A DNA stretch of 20,364 nt from an uncultured Lachnospiraceae bacterium (lineage in GTDB: Bacteria; Bacillota; Clostridia; Lachnospirales; Lachnospiraceae): the NCBI GenBank assembly GCA_910588875.1, contig CAJURT010000051.1:1-20364 (forward strand), read 5' to 3'. A program made the position numbers and the translations under genes. Shown here piece after piece: positions 6,517 to 13,618 of this stretch. Below the pieces are notes generated by a model, which saw only the letters and a program-made list of their open reading frames with translations, did not search any database and was not told the origin of the DNA. Every line of letters begins with the position of its first letter. Position 1 is the first letter of the stretch.

Positions 6517-6525
6517 TGCTATACT
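6517..6525 (+). promoter_or_regulatory. extended -10 promoter element upstream of dctP
   Basis: TGCTATACT is an extended -10 (TGnTATACT). No good -35 lies 17 bases upstream, so an activator may be required. The transcript leader would be about 110 bases. Confidence 0.42.
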
Positions 6526-6642
6526 AAAAATACGTTAAATGTACCGGCATGTAGGGCGTTTCGAGAAAAATAGTTGTGCACTTTTGATAAAGTACCGGGC
6601 TTTTTCAGGAAAGAAGCACAAAGAAAAAGGAGAATATGAGAT

Positions 6643-7665
6643 ATGAAGCAATGGAAAAAAACGCTTGGAATTGCAGCCAGCGTAGCCGCTATTGTGGCAG
6701 TGGGAGCCACGTTTCTTTCCGTAGCAGGGACTTCATCCGGGGATGTACTGGAACTTCGGCTGGCCCATAACCAGGCAGCAGGTTCAGAGATTGCCGGGTC
6801 AATTGCAAAAATATCAGAGTTTGTGGCAGAGGATCCCAGCCAGAATCTGAAGGTTTCCATTTATGCCAGCGGGGTGTTGGGGACAGAAAAGGAAGAGATT
6901 GAGATGGTACAGGCAGGGGTGCTGGACATGGCAAAGGTCAGTTCCAATACTTTGGGCCAGTTTAAGGACGAGTACTCGATCTTTGCAGTGCCTTATCTGT
7001 TTCAGAGCCAGGAGCATTATTACAAAGCCTGTGAGAACAGTGAGAAGGTGAAGGAACTGTTTCAATCCACTGCGGAGAATGGTTACATTGCCATTGGCTA
7101 TTATGCCAATGGTTCCCGGAATTTTTATTTAAAGGAAAATGTGGCCTGTACGGATCCGTCTGTGTTAAAGGGCAAGAAAATACGCTCCATGCCCAGTTCT
7201 ACCTCCATGGATATGATCGAATTGATGGGCGGTTCTCCGGTGCCTATGGCAGGCGGTGAGACTTATAGCGCCTTGCAGCAGGGAATTGTGGACGGGGCGG
7301 AAAACACAGAACTGGTGCTGACGGTGGACGGGCATCAGGATCTGGTGAAGGCCTATACCTACACGGAACATCAGTATTCCCCGGATATTTATATTATCAG
7401 CACCAGAACCTGGAACCGGCTGACGGACGGGCAGAAGGAACTTTTGGTGGATTCCATCCAAAAGGCAAATGATAATTTTAAAAGCCTGTATAACGGCATG
7501 ATGGCCGAAGCAATTGAAGAGGCGGAGAGCCACGGGGTGACGATTTACCGGGATATTGACAAGACAGCATTTATTCAGGCAGTGCAGCCAGTGCATGAAA
7601 ACTATTGTGCCAAAGGTGAGAGTTACAAGGCGCTTTATGATGATATTCAGAAATATGCACAGTAA
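6643..7665 (+). CDS. dctP: TRAP transporter substrate-binding protein (DctP family)
   Basis: The 340-residue protein has a basic N-terminus and hydrophobic helix (about 6-28), then the family start LELRLAHNQAAGSEI. Further DctP features are ASGVLGTEKEEIEMVQAGVLDMA, PYLFQSQEHYY and GKKIRSMPSS, where R181 lies at the position of the conserved substrate-carboxylate-binding arginine. VDGAENT and EHQYSPDIYIIST also fit. It captures an organic acid or uronate-like solute for the DctQM permease. No cysteine lipobox follows the signal helix (the helix ends LSVAGTSSG), unlike many Gram-positive binding proteins, so it is either membrane-anchored or released. GGAG precedes the ATG at 6643. The neighbourhood suggests a rhamnogalacturonan-derived uronate or oligosaccharide as ligand; this is inference. 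Confidence 0.9.
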   Translation: MKQWKKTLGIAASVAAIVAVGATFLSVAGTSSGDVLELRLAHNQAAGSEIAGSIAKISEFVAEDPSQNLKVSIYASGVLGTEKEEIEMVQAGVLDMAKVSSNTLGQFKDEYSIFAVPYLFQSQEHYYKACENSEKVKELFQSTAENGYIAIGYYANGSRNFYLKENVACTDPSVLKGKKIRSMPSSTSMDMIELMGGSPVPMAGGETYSALQQGIVDGAENTELVLTVDGHQDLVKAYTYTEHQYSPDIYIISTRTWNRLTDGQKELLVDSIQKANDNFKSLYNGMMAEAIEEAESHGVTIYRDIDKTAFIQAVQPVHENYCAKGESYKALYDDIQKYAQ

Positions 7666-7676
7666 GGAGGGCTATG

Positions 7677-8195
7677 ATGAAAATATTAAATAAAACTCTG
7701 GAGATTCTCCTGGGGGTTGTGGTGGCGGTGATGGTGGCAGGCTGTTTCTGGCAGGTATTTACCCGTTTTGTGCTGAACAGCCCCAGCAAATATACGGAGG
7801 AACTGCTGCGCTACCTGTTGATCTGGATGACTATGCTGGGGGTGCCCTATGCCTATGGGAAGGACAGCCATCTGTCCATCAACCTGGTGACCAGATCCTT
7901 CAGTGAGAAGGGAATGCTGATGACAAAGATCGGAATTGAGGTTTTGATTCTGTTTTTGAGTGTTTTTGTGATGATTGCCGGAGGGTGGATCGTGACCATG
8001 AATTCTTCCGGACAGATTTCGCCGGCACTGCATATGCCCATGGAACTTTACTATCTATGTGTTCCCATCGGAGGCGTGATGATGGTGGTTTATTGTATCA
8101 ACCGGCTGTGGGGATTTGTGAAGGAATGGAAAAAAGGGGCGTCAACGGCAGATGTTGGGATGTCCGGAAACCAGGGGCAAAAGGAGGGGAAATAA
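7677..8195 (+). CDS. dctQ: TRAP transporter small permease (DctQ family)
   Basis: The product is about 172 residues with four hydrophobic segments, at about 8-28, 44-60, 84-106 and 124-144. The DctQ pattern TRFVLNSPSKYTEELLRYLLIWMTMLG, here split across the first loop and second helix, is clear, as is LSINLVTRSFS. DctQ joins DctM to form the membrane part of TRAP carriers. Two adjacent ATGs occur at 7674 and 7677; AAGGAGG at 7664-7670 favours the second by spacing. The gene follows dctP by 11 bases and its TAA abuts the ATG of dctM. Confidence 0.87.
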   Translation: MKILNKTLEILLGVVVAVMVAGCFWQVFTRFVLNSPSKYTEELLRYLLIWMTMLGVPYAYGKDSHLSINLVTRSFSEKGMLMTKIGIEVLILFLSVFVMIAGGWIVTMNSSGQISPALHMPMELYYLCVPIGGVMMVVYCINRLWGFVKEWKKGASTADVGMSGNQGQKEGK

Positions 8196-8936
8196 ATGCA
8201 GGTTCAGGCGGCGATTGTATTGATTCTGGTGTTTTTTATGCTGTTAGCTTATGGGGTGCCGGTGTCTTTTAGCATCATCAGCGCAGCACTGGTAACGATT
8301 ATTATGTTTTTAAGCCCTGGGTTTGGCATGTTTATCTCAGCCCAGAAGCTGGTGGGGGGCATTGACAGCTTTTCTTTGCTGGCAGTTCCCTTCTTTATCC
8401 TGGCGGGGCTTTTGATGAGCAGCGGCGGCATTGCAAGACGGCTGGTGAATCTTGCATTGCTGATTCTGGGAAGGGTTCCCGGTTCCCTGGCGCTGACCAA
8501 TATTGCGGGAAATGCCATGTTTGGTTCAATCTCTGGTTCAGGGATTGCGGCAGCCACGGCTATCGGCGGAGTGATGAATCCCCTGGAAAAGGAGCACGGC
8601 TATGATGAGACTTTTTCGGCGGCAGTCAACATTGCGTCCGCGCCGGTAGGGCAGCTGATTCCGCCTACCACAGCGCCGATTATCTATTCGACAGCGGCCG
8701 GAGGGATCTCTGTGGCAGCCCTTTTGATGGCAGGATGGATTCCGGGGCTTTTGTGGGCCGGGCTTTGTATGCTGGTGGCCTTTTTATACGGCAAAAAGAA
8801 GGGGTATGTGGTAAAAGGGGAGAAGGTGACTGCTTCTACGGCCATGAAAACCATCTGGGATGCAGTGCCGAGTTTGTTTCTGATTGTCATTATCATTGGC
8901 GGTATTTTAGCGGGGAGAGGGTCATGTAGGTTTTGA
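8196..8936 (+). pseudogene. dctM: truncated TRAP transporter large permease (DctM family), C-terminal ~40% missing
   Basis: The product has 246 residues where DctM proteins usually have about 425. The present part is well conserved: an N-terminal hairpin, VGGIDSFSLLAVPFFILAG, then GSISGSGIAAATAIGGVM, NIASAPVGQLIPPTTAPII and MAGWIPGLL. It breaks off in FLIVIIIGGILAG, exactly where relatives continue with (V/I)FT(P/A)TEAA. Only eight residues follow before a stop inside the 3' end of the convergent AraC-type gene. The loss removes the second half of the transport core, so the carrier is expected to be inactive. The 5' end is normal, with AGGAGGGG before the ATG. The cause appears to be a deletion that fused dctM to the araC tail; an assembly error is the alternative. 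Confidence 0.85.
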
Positions 8937-9738
8937 AGGTACGTTCAAAGTAGGTGAGGCTGTCGTACCCCAGGGCATTAGCGATCTGGGAGATGCTCAT
9001 GTCAGTTTCTTCCAGATAGCGCTTGGCCTTGCGGATCCGGTGGATGTTGGTGTATTCGCTGATGGTATAGCCCGTCACCTCTTTGAAAATGCGGCAGATG
9101 TAAGACTTGCTTAAATAAAACCGGTCTGCCAGTTCGTCTAAGGAAATAGGGCGTTCGCAGTTTTCGGACAGATAGTCGGCAATGCCGTAGGCAGCTTTGT
9201 ATTTGGGATTGTCTGAGTCACTGGGGATTTCCTGGCGCTGGCGCCTTACAAAGGACATTAGCTTAAAAAGCCAGGCCATAATTTCCAAATCCATTCCGGT
9301 TTTATAGTTGTGTTCCCGGTTGGTCAGGGAATGGCGCAGGCTGCGGAACAGGTTGAGGATGGATGCCTGCTGTTCCCGGTCTAAATGGTAGACCCCATAA
9401 TAATCATCCAGGAAGCGGACAAGCTGCAGGGAAGGGTGCAGCATATCGTAGGACTTCATCTTTTCCCGGGTAATGTAGAGGATAATGCGGTTGTGGCCGT
9501 CATTGGAGCCGGATACAGAGCGGGTCATATGGATGAGGTTGGAGTTTACAAGGATCAGATCCCCGGCCCGGGCAATGTATTCCCGGTTATTGAAGAAAAA
9601 TACCCGTTCGCCTTCTACGATGTAGAAGATCTCGTACTGGGTGTGAAAATGTTTGACACGCATGTCAAATTTGCCGTAGCGGACCATCTGCTCCAGGGCG
9701 ATGCCATCCGTTTCGCCGTAGTAGGTGACTTTTTCCAT
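8893..9738 (-). CDS. AraC-family transcriptional regulator with N-terminal cupin sensor domain
   Basis: In this 281-residue protein, residues 25-100 form a cupin-like sensor domain (HFHTQYEIFYIVEG, then ARAGDLILVNSNLIH). Residues about 183-281 form the double helix-turn-helix of the AraC/XylS family: LDELADRFYLSKSYICRIFKE, then MSISQIANALGYDSLTYFERTFK and the ending SPLKYR. It is divergent from the GH105-led operon and is the only regulator here, so it probably activates that operon in response to rhamnose or a rhamnogalacturonan product. The sensed ligand is inferred. Its last 44 bases overlap the end of truncated dctM on the other strand. The terminal PLKYRQ is family-like, so the regulator itself looks intact. 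AGAAAGG lies upstream of the ATG. Confidence 0.87.
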   Translation of the reverse strand: MEKVTYYGETDGIALEQMVRYGKFDMRVKHFHTQYEIFYIVEGERVFFFNNREYIARAGDLILVNSNLIHMTRSVSGSNDGHNRIILYITREKMKSYDMLHPSLQLVRFLDDYYGVYHLDREQQASILNLFRSLRHSLTNREHNYKTGMDLEIMAWLFKLMSFVRRQRQEIPSDSDNPKYKAAYGIADYLSENCERPISLDELADRFYLSKSYICRIFKEVTGYTISEYTNIHRIRKAKRYLEETDMSISQIANALGYDSLTYFERTFKTYMTLSPLKYRQ

Positions 9739-9940
9739 AGGGAGGAGCCTTTCTGTGGGGAAGGGTGGGCGGTTTGGGGCCTGGCGGCCAGGCTGCGGAT
9801 AAAGTAGCCGCAGGCCGGTAAGCAGGCTATAATATAGAAATGGTTATGTGATTATTATAATAAATATAGGGAGAAAAGCAATAGCAATCCGAATTGCGGA
9901 GAAGGTATGGAGTCAGGTTGAAAACCAGAATGGAGGAAAG
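9739..9940. promoter_or_regulatory. divergent control region between the araC-type regulator and the GH105 operon
   Basis: It contains two adjacent inverted repeats: CCTGGCGGCCAGG at 9780-9792, and CTGCGG (9793-9798) paired with CCGCAG (9808-9813). Two TATAAT boxes on the plus strand lie at 9828-9833 and 9856-9861. Neither has a good -35, which fits an activator-dependent promoter. The repeats lie just upstream of the first box, where an AraC-type activator would bind. Which repeat is the operator cannot be told from sequence. Confidence 0.45.
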
Positions 9941-11059
9941 ATGAAGAACATGGATAAAAAAGAACTGGAACGGAAATTAGGGCTGGTGATTGAAAAACTG
10001 ATGAACCTGGGAGGGCCGGAGGATGAGCAGGAACTGGCTGAAGGCGGGGAGAAGATCGGTTTTTTCCGCCGGGACTTTGGGATTCATGAATGGGACTGGC
10101 CTCAGGGGGTGGGGCTATATGGGCTGTTAAAGATTATGAAGGTTACGAAACGGGATGAATACCGGGATTTTCTGTACTGCTGGTTTAAAGATAATATCAG
10201 CGCAGGCCTGCCGTCTAAAAATATTAATACCACCACACCGCTTCTTACACTGGTGGAATTGAATGAGGATTACCGGGATGAGCAGTTTGAGGAACTTTGC
10301 CTCAAATGGGCGGACTGGCTGATGTGCTGCCTGCCCCGCACCTGGGAAGGGGGATTCCAGCATGTGACCAGCGCCAACGGGGACCGGCAGGGGGTGCGGC
10401 TCAACGAGAATGAGATGTGGATTGATACTTTGTTTATGACTGTTTTGTTTTTGAACAGGATGGGGCAGAAGTATCATCGCCAGGAGTGGATTGACGAGTC
10501 GATCCATCAGGTGCTGATGCATATTAAGTATCTGTATGACAAGGAGAGCGGATTGTTCTATCATGGCTGGACTTTTAATGAGCGGAATAATTTCGGCGGG
10601 ATCTTCTGGTGCAGGGGGAATAGCTGGTTCACCCTGGGCATCCTGGATTATATTGACATGTTTGAGGGAACCATGAACGCAGGGCTGAAAACCTTTATTG
10701 TGGATACCTATAAGGCGCAGGTGGCGAAACTGAAGGAAGTGCAGGATGCAGGCGGGCTGTGGCATACGGTTCTCCTGGATAATACCAGCTATCTGGAAAC
10801 TTCGGGGACGGCAGCCATTGCGGCAGGGATCCTGAAGGGGATCCGTTATGGGATCCTGGACGATTCCTATCTGCCTTGTGCCAGGAAGGCGGTTCAGGGG
10901 ATCCTGAATAACATTGATGAGGAAGGGACGGTGCTCAATGTGTCGGGGGGAACCGGCATGGGTTACAATGCAGAGCATTATAAGAATATCCTGATTGCTC
11001 CCATGGCGTATGGGCAGTCCCTGACGATCCTGGCGCTGGCGGAGGCATTGGCGATGTAA
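9941..11059 (+). CDS. unsaturated rhamnogalacturonyl hydrolase, glycoside hydrolase family 105
   Basis: The product has 372 residues, a normal GH105 length, with no signal peptide, so it is cytosolic. Family motifs appear in order: NTTTPLL (about 96-102), NENEMWIDTLFM (155-166), in which D162 aligns with the catalytic aspartate of YteR, FYHGWTF (206-212), and FWCRGNSWFTLG (222-233). The enzyme hydrates the 4,5 double bond of unsaturated galacturonate at the non-reducing end of lyase-made rhamnogalacturonan disaccharides, releasing the unsaturated uronate and rhamnose. The rhamnose genes downstream fit exactly. GGAGG at 9932-9936 selects the start at 9941; an open frame from 9848 adds 31 residues with no family similarity. 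It is the first gene of the eight-gene operon. Confidence 0.9.
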   Translation: MKNMDKKELERKLGLVIEKLMNLGGPEDEQELAEGGEKIGFFRRDFGIHEWDWPQGVGLYGLLKIMKVTKRDEYRDFLYCWFKDNISAGLPSKNINTTTPLLTLVELNEDYRDEQFEELCLKWADWLMCCLPRTWEGGFQHVTSANGDRQGVRLNENEMWIDTLFMTVLFLNRMGQKYHRQEWIDESIHQVLMHIKYLYDKESGLFYHGWTFNERNNFGGIFWCRGNSWFTLGILDYIDMFEGTMNAGLKTFIVDTYKAQVAKLKEVQDAGGLWHTVLLDNTSYLETSGTAAIAAGILKGIRYGILDDSYLPCARKAVQGILNNIDEEGTVLNVSGGTGMGYNAEHYKNILIAPMAYGQSLTILALAEALAM

Positions 11060-11074
11060 ACAGAGGAGGGGATT

Positions 11075-12355
11075 ATGGAAAATCAATTTCGGATGTTCAT
11101 CCGGGCGGCAGGCGGTTATCCGGACAGCCTGGCGATACCGGAGGTGTCGGATGGCTTTGATGAAACACTTCCTTCTTTACCCTTTGGCCTCATTCCGGTG
11201 AGTTTTTGCACAGGGCAGGTGCCCATGGGAATTTACAAGGTTTCTGTCCGCCTGGAGGCGTTGGAGGATGTGAAACGGTTATATCTCTTTACCGGGAGGA
11301 AACAGCTTCGGGAGATCCTTTCTATGAAATGCGGGCAGTGTTTGGAGAGGGTATATTATCTGTCGGCGGCAGAGGTGATTCCCCGGTTTCATGAGGAGAG
11401 TTATCCGGTACAGCGCTTATTTTTCACCTATTGTGCCAGGCGCCCGGGAGCCCTGCGGGCGGAGGCGGGATGGGAGGGGCCGGTCATGGGGATACGGAGA
11501 ATTTTTCTCTGTGGGGATTCCACAGTGACAGACCATGCCAGTGAACTTCCTTATCATCCTGGAGCCTGTTATGCGGCCTGGGGACAGGCTTTGCCGGCAT
11601 TTATGGAGGGCAGGTTTGCGGTGGAAAACCAGGCACATTGTGGTCTGACCACGGAAGCCTTCCGCCAGGAGGGGCATTTTGGCATTGTCATGCGCCACAT
11701 TCGGAAAGGGGATATCTGTTTGTTCCAGTTTGGCCATAATGACCAGAAACTGCCCCATCTTTTGCCTAACCGGGGATTTCCGGCGAACCTGCGGAATTTT
11801 GCCGGGGAGATCCGGGAAGCCGGGGGCTGCCCTGTGCTGGTTACGCCGCTGGGAAGGAATATCTGGGACAGAGAGGGGCGCTATCTGGATTTTTTGGCAG
11901 AGTATGCCCGGGTGGTGGGGGAGGTGGCTGAGGCAGAACAAATCCCATGGATCGACCTCCATGGCTTTTCTGTGGATTTTATCTGCAGGAATAAGATGGA
12001 ACGTTCCCGCAGCTATTTCCATCCCGGGGATTACACCCATACCAATGAGTATGGGGCTTGTGTGTTTGGAGCCTATGTGGCAAAGCAGCTTGCAGAATTG
12101 TTTCCGGAGACTTTGGGGGCCCGGGACGGAGCGGGGGATTTTGTTCCTCCGGACGGGCTGTGGGAAACGCTGGGGCTGGGTGTCAGGAAGAACCTGGCAG
12201 AGAGCCAGAGGGAGCAGTTTGATAATATGGAGAAATCCACAGCAGACCTGGTGCGTGTGATCCGGGAAGCGGAGGAGGAAGGCGCTGCCTTAGAAAAGGC
12301 TGACGGCGCCGGAAAAAGAAACATGAAGCCTGGAGGCTTGCCGGAAAAACGGTGA
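11075..12355 (+). CDS. cytosolic SGNH/GDSL hydrolase, probable rhamnogalacturonan acetylesterase
   Basis: The 426-residue protein has an N-terminal beta-rich region of about 135 residues, followed by an SGNH hydrolase domain. The four blocks are visible: GDST with nucleophile S149, a glycine at about 190 (NQAHCGLTT), FGHNDQK with N222, and GDYTHTNEYG with D319 and H322. This layout matches rhamnogalacturonan acetylesterases of the RhgT/YxiM kind. It would remove O-acetyl groups from galacturonate residues of rhamnogalacturonan fragments so GH105 can act. No signal peptide is present, so it acts on imported material. The last 40 residues or so are charged and low in complexity and may be a linker or disordered tail. 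A GGAGGGG site precedes the ATG, 15 bases after GH105. Confidence 0.85.
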   Translation: MENQFRMFIRAAGGYPDSLAIPEVSDGFDETLPSLPFGLIPVSFCTGQVPMGIYKVSVRLEALEDVKRLYLFTGRKQLREILSMKCGQCLERVYYLSAAEVIPRFHEESYPVQRLFFTYCARRPGALRAEAGWEGPVMGIRRIFLCGDSTVTDHASELPYHPGACYAAWGQALPAFMEGRFAVENQAHCGLTTEAFRQEGHFGIVMRHIRKGDICLFQFGHNDQKLPHLLPNRGFPANLRNFAGEIREAGGCPVLVTPLGRNIWDREGRYLDFLAEYARVVGEVAEAEQIPWIDLHGFSVDFICRNKMERSRSYFHPGDYTHTNEYGACVFGAYVAKQLAELFPETLGARDGAGDFVPPDGLWETLGLGVRKNLAESQREQFDNMEKSTADLVRVIREAEEEGAALEKADGAGKRNMKPGGLPEKR

Positions 12356-12377
12356 TGGTCAGAAACTGAGGTGTCAG

Positions 12378-13190
12378 ATGAAAATAGGGGTTCGGGCCCA
12401 TGATTATGGGAAACGGAAGATCGAAGAGATGGCAGCCCTTCTCCATGATGAAGGATATGGGGCAGCGCAGATAGTATTGCCAAAGGCATTTATGGAAGTA
12501 AGCCGGTATGAAGATGTGACGCCGGAGATTTTGGAACGGGTGCGCCGCTCTTTTGAGAGGAACAGTGTGGAGATACCGGTGCTGGGCTGTTATATGGATT
12601 TAGGGAATCCGGATGCCGGGGTACGGGAGTATGCGGTAAAGACCTTGAAGCAATGCCTGGCCTGGGGGAAGGAATTGGGAGCCGGGGTAGTCGGGACGGA
12701 GACAGCTTATCACCGCCTGAAGGGGGAGGAGAAGAAGCTTTGGAAACCCTATATGATGGACAGTGTGCAAAGAGCCATGGAGGAGGCATGGCGGCTGGAT
12801 ATGAAATTGGCCTTGGAACCAGTTTACTGGCATCCCCTGGAGGATTTGGAAACCACGCTGGAGGTCATCCGCATGGTGGGGGATGAGAAGCATTTGCGGT
12901 TGATCTTCGATGCTTCCAACCTTCTGGAGTTTCCGGAAACAACGGATCAGGATACGCTGTGGACCCGGTGGCTGGAGGGGATCGGGGAGTATGTGGATGT
13001 TATGCATATCAAGGATTTCAGCCTGGACGGAAAGCGGCAGTACCAGCCAGAGCCGCTGGGGAAGGGTGTGATGCGCTATGAGGCAGTCAGCTGCTGGCTG
13101 AGAAAGCAGAGGCGGAAGATCACCCTGGTGAGAGAGGAGATGAACCTTTTGTTTGTGGAAGAGGATTTGGCGTTTATGAGGAACCTGTGA
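12378..13190 (+). CDS. TIM-barrel sugar isomerase/epimerase-like protein (xylose isomerase-like family)
   Basis: The 270-residue protein belongs to the AP-endonuclease-2/xylose-isomerase-like TIM-barrel superfamily. The usual four metal ligands can be placed: E147 in LALEPVYWH, D178 in LIFDASN, H210 in VMHIKDF, and E253 or E254 in VREEM. Members act as sugar isomerases, 3-epimerases or dehydratases. The substrate is not known here. RhaA elsewhere in the operon already isomerises rhamnose, so a different substrate is likely, such as the unsaturated uronate released by GH105 or another rare sugar from pectin. It follows the esterase by 22 bases and shares the operon. Confidence 0.8.
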   Translation: MKIGVRAHDYGKRKIEEMAALLHDEGYGAAQIVLPKAFMEVSRYEDVTPEILERVRRSFERNSVEIPVLGCYMDLGNPDAGVREYAVKTLKQCLAWGKELGAGVVGTETAYHRLKGEEKKLWKPYMMDSVQRAMEEAWRLDMKLALEPVYWHPLEDLETTLEVIRMVGDEKHLRLIFDASNLLEFPETTDQDTLWTRWLEGIGEYVDVMHIKDFSLDGKRQYQPEPLGKGVMRYEAVSCWLRKQRRKITLVREEMNLLFVEEDLAFMRNL

Positions 13191-13264
13191 GGCAGGCTGC
13201 AGCCGAATGGATTCCGTGCAGGCTTTTGGTCCGGCAGCGGGAAAGAGAGTTGGAGGTGAAAGGT

Positions 13265-13579
13265 ATGGTCAGAAAAGGGTTTAAGATGTATTTGCATCCA
13301 GGTATGGCCGGGGAGTACGAGAGAAGGCATAAGGCGCTGTGGCCAAAAATGAGGGAGATGATCCATGAGTATGGCGGGAAAAATTACTCGATCTTCCTGG
13401 ATGAGGCAACAAATGTGCTGTACGGCTATCTGGAGGTGGAGGATGAAGCGCAGTGGGCGCTTTCGGCGGACACGGAAATTAACCGGAAATGGTGGGACTA
13501 TATGGCAGACATCATGGAAACGAATCCGGATAACAGCCCGGTTTGTGTGGATTTACAACAGGTCTTTTATCTGGGATAA
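13265..13579 (+). CDS. rhaM: L-rhamnose mutarotase
   Basis: The 104-residue product follows the Escherichia coli RhaM pattern almost position for position: Y18 and catalytic H22 in EYERRHKALWP, Y41 in KNYSIFLDE, W76-W77 in RKWWDYM, and NPDNSPV near the end. It interconverts the anomers of L-rhamnose to supply RhaA with the right form. The ATG at 13265 is chosen because GGAGGTGAAAGG lies upstream; an upstream GTG at 13187 would add 26 residues that relatives lack. The 74-base gap before it is the longest in the operon but shows no promoter or hairpin that I can support. Confidence 0.95.
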   Translation: MVRKGFKMYLHPGMAGEYERRHKALWPKMREMIHEYGGKNYSIFLDEATNVLYGYLEVEDEAQWALSADTEINRKWWDYMADIMETNPDNSPVCVDLQQVFYLG

Positions 13580-13618
13580 TGGTATGGCAGGGGGACGGAA
13601 GCACAAGGAGGAAAAAAG

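Larger units (their letters stand above)
6214..6642. other. divergent regulatory interval between the acetyltransferase and dctP
   Basis: No protein-coding frame is credible in these 429 bases. They hold the acetyltransferase promoter (6278-6306), an 11-base perfect inverted repeat with a 60-base spacer (6382-6463), a partial catabolite-response-like site (6466-6479) and an extended -10 promoter element (6517-6525) ahead of dctP. Confidence 0.6.

Noticed and set aside
9848..9940. 31-residue N-terminal extension of GH105, hydrophobic at its start and looking a little like a signal sequence
   Set aside because: GGAGG directly precedes the ATG at 9941, the extension covers the probable promoter, and it lacks a proper signal-peptide cleavage region.
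10127..11086. 319-residue open frame antisense to the GH105 gene
   Set aside because: It is a shadow of a GC-biased coding frame, with repetitive H/P/Q-rich composition, no ribosome site and no recognisable domain.
11417..12040. 207-residue open frame antisense to the acetylesterase gene
   Set aside because: Same pattern of shadow composition; the sense strand has clear catalytic blocks.
13187..13264. Upstream GTG start for rhaM overlapping the stop of the TIM-barrel gene
   Set aside because: RhaM proteins begin at the MVRKGF segment, with Y18 and H22 numbering matching E. coli, and a good ribosome site precedes 13265.
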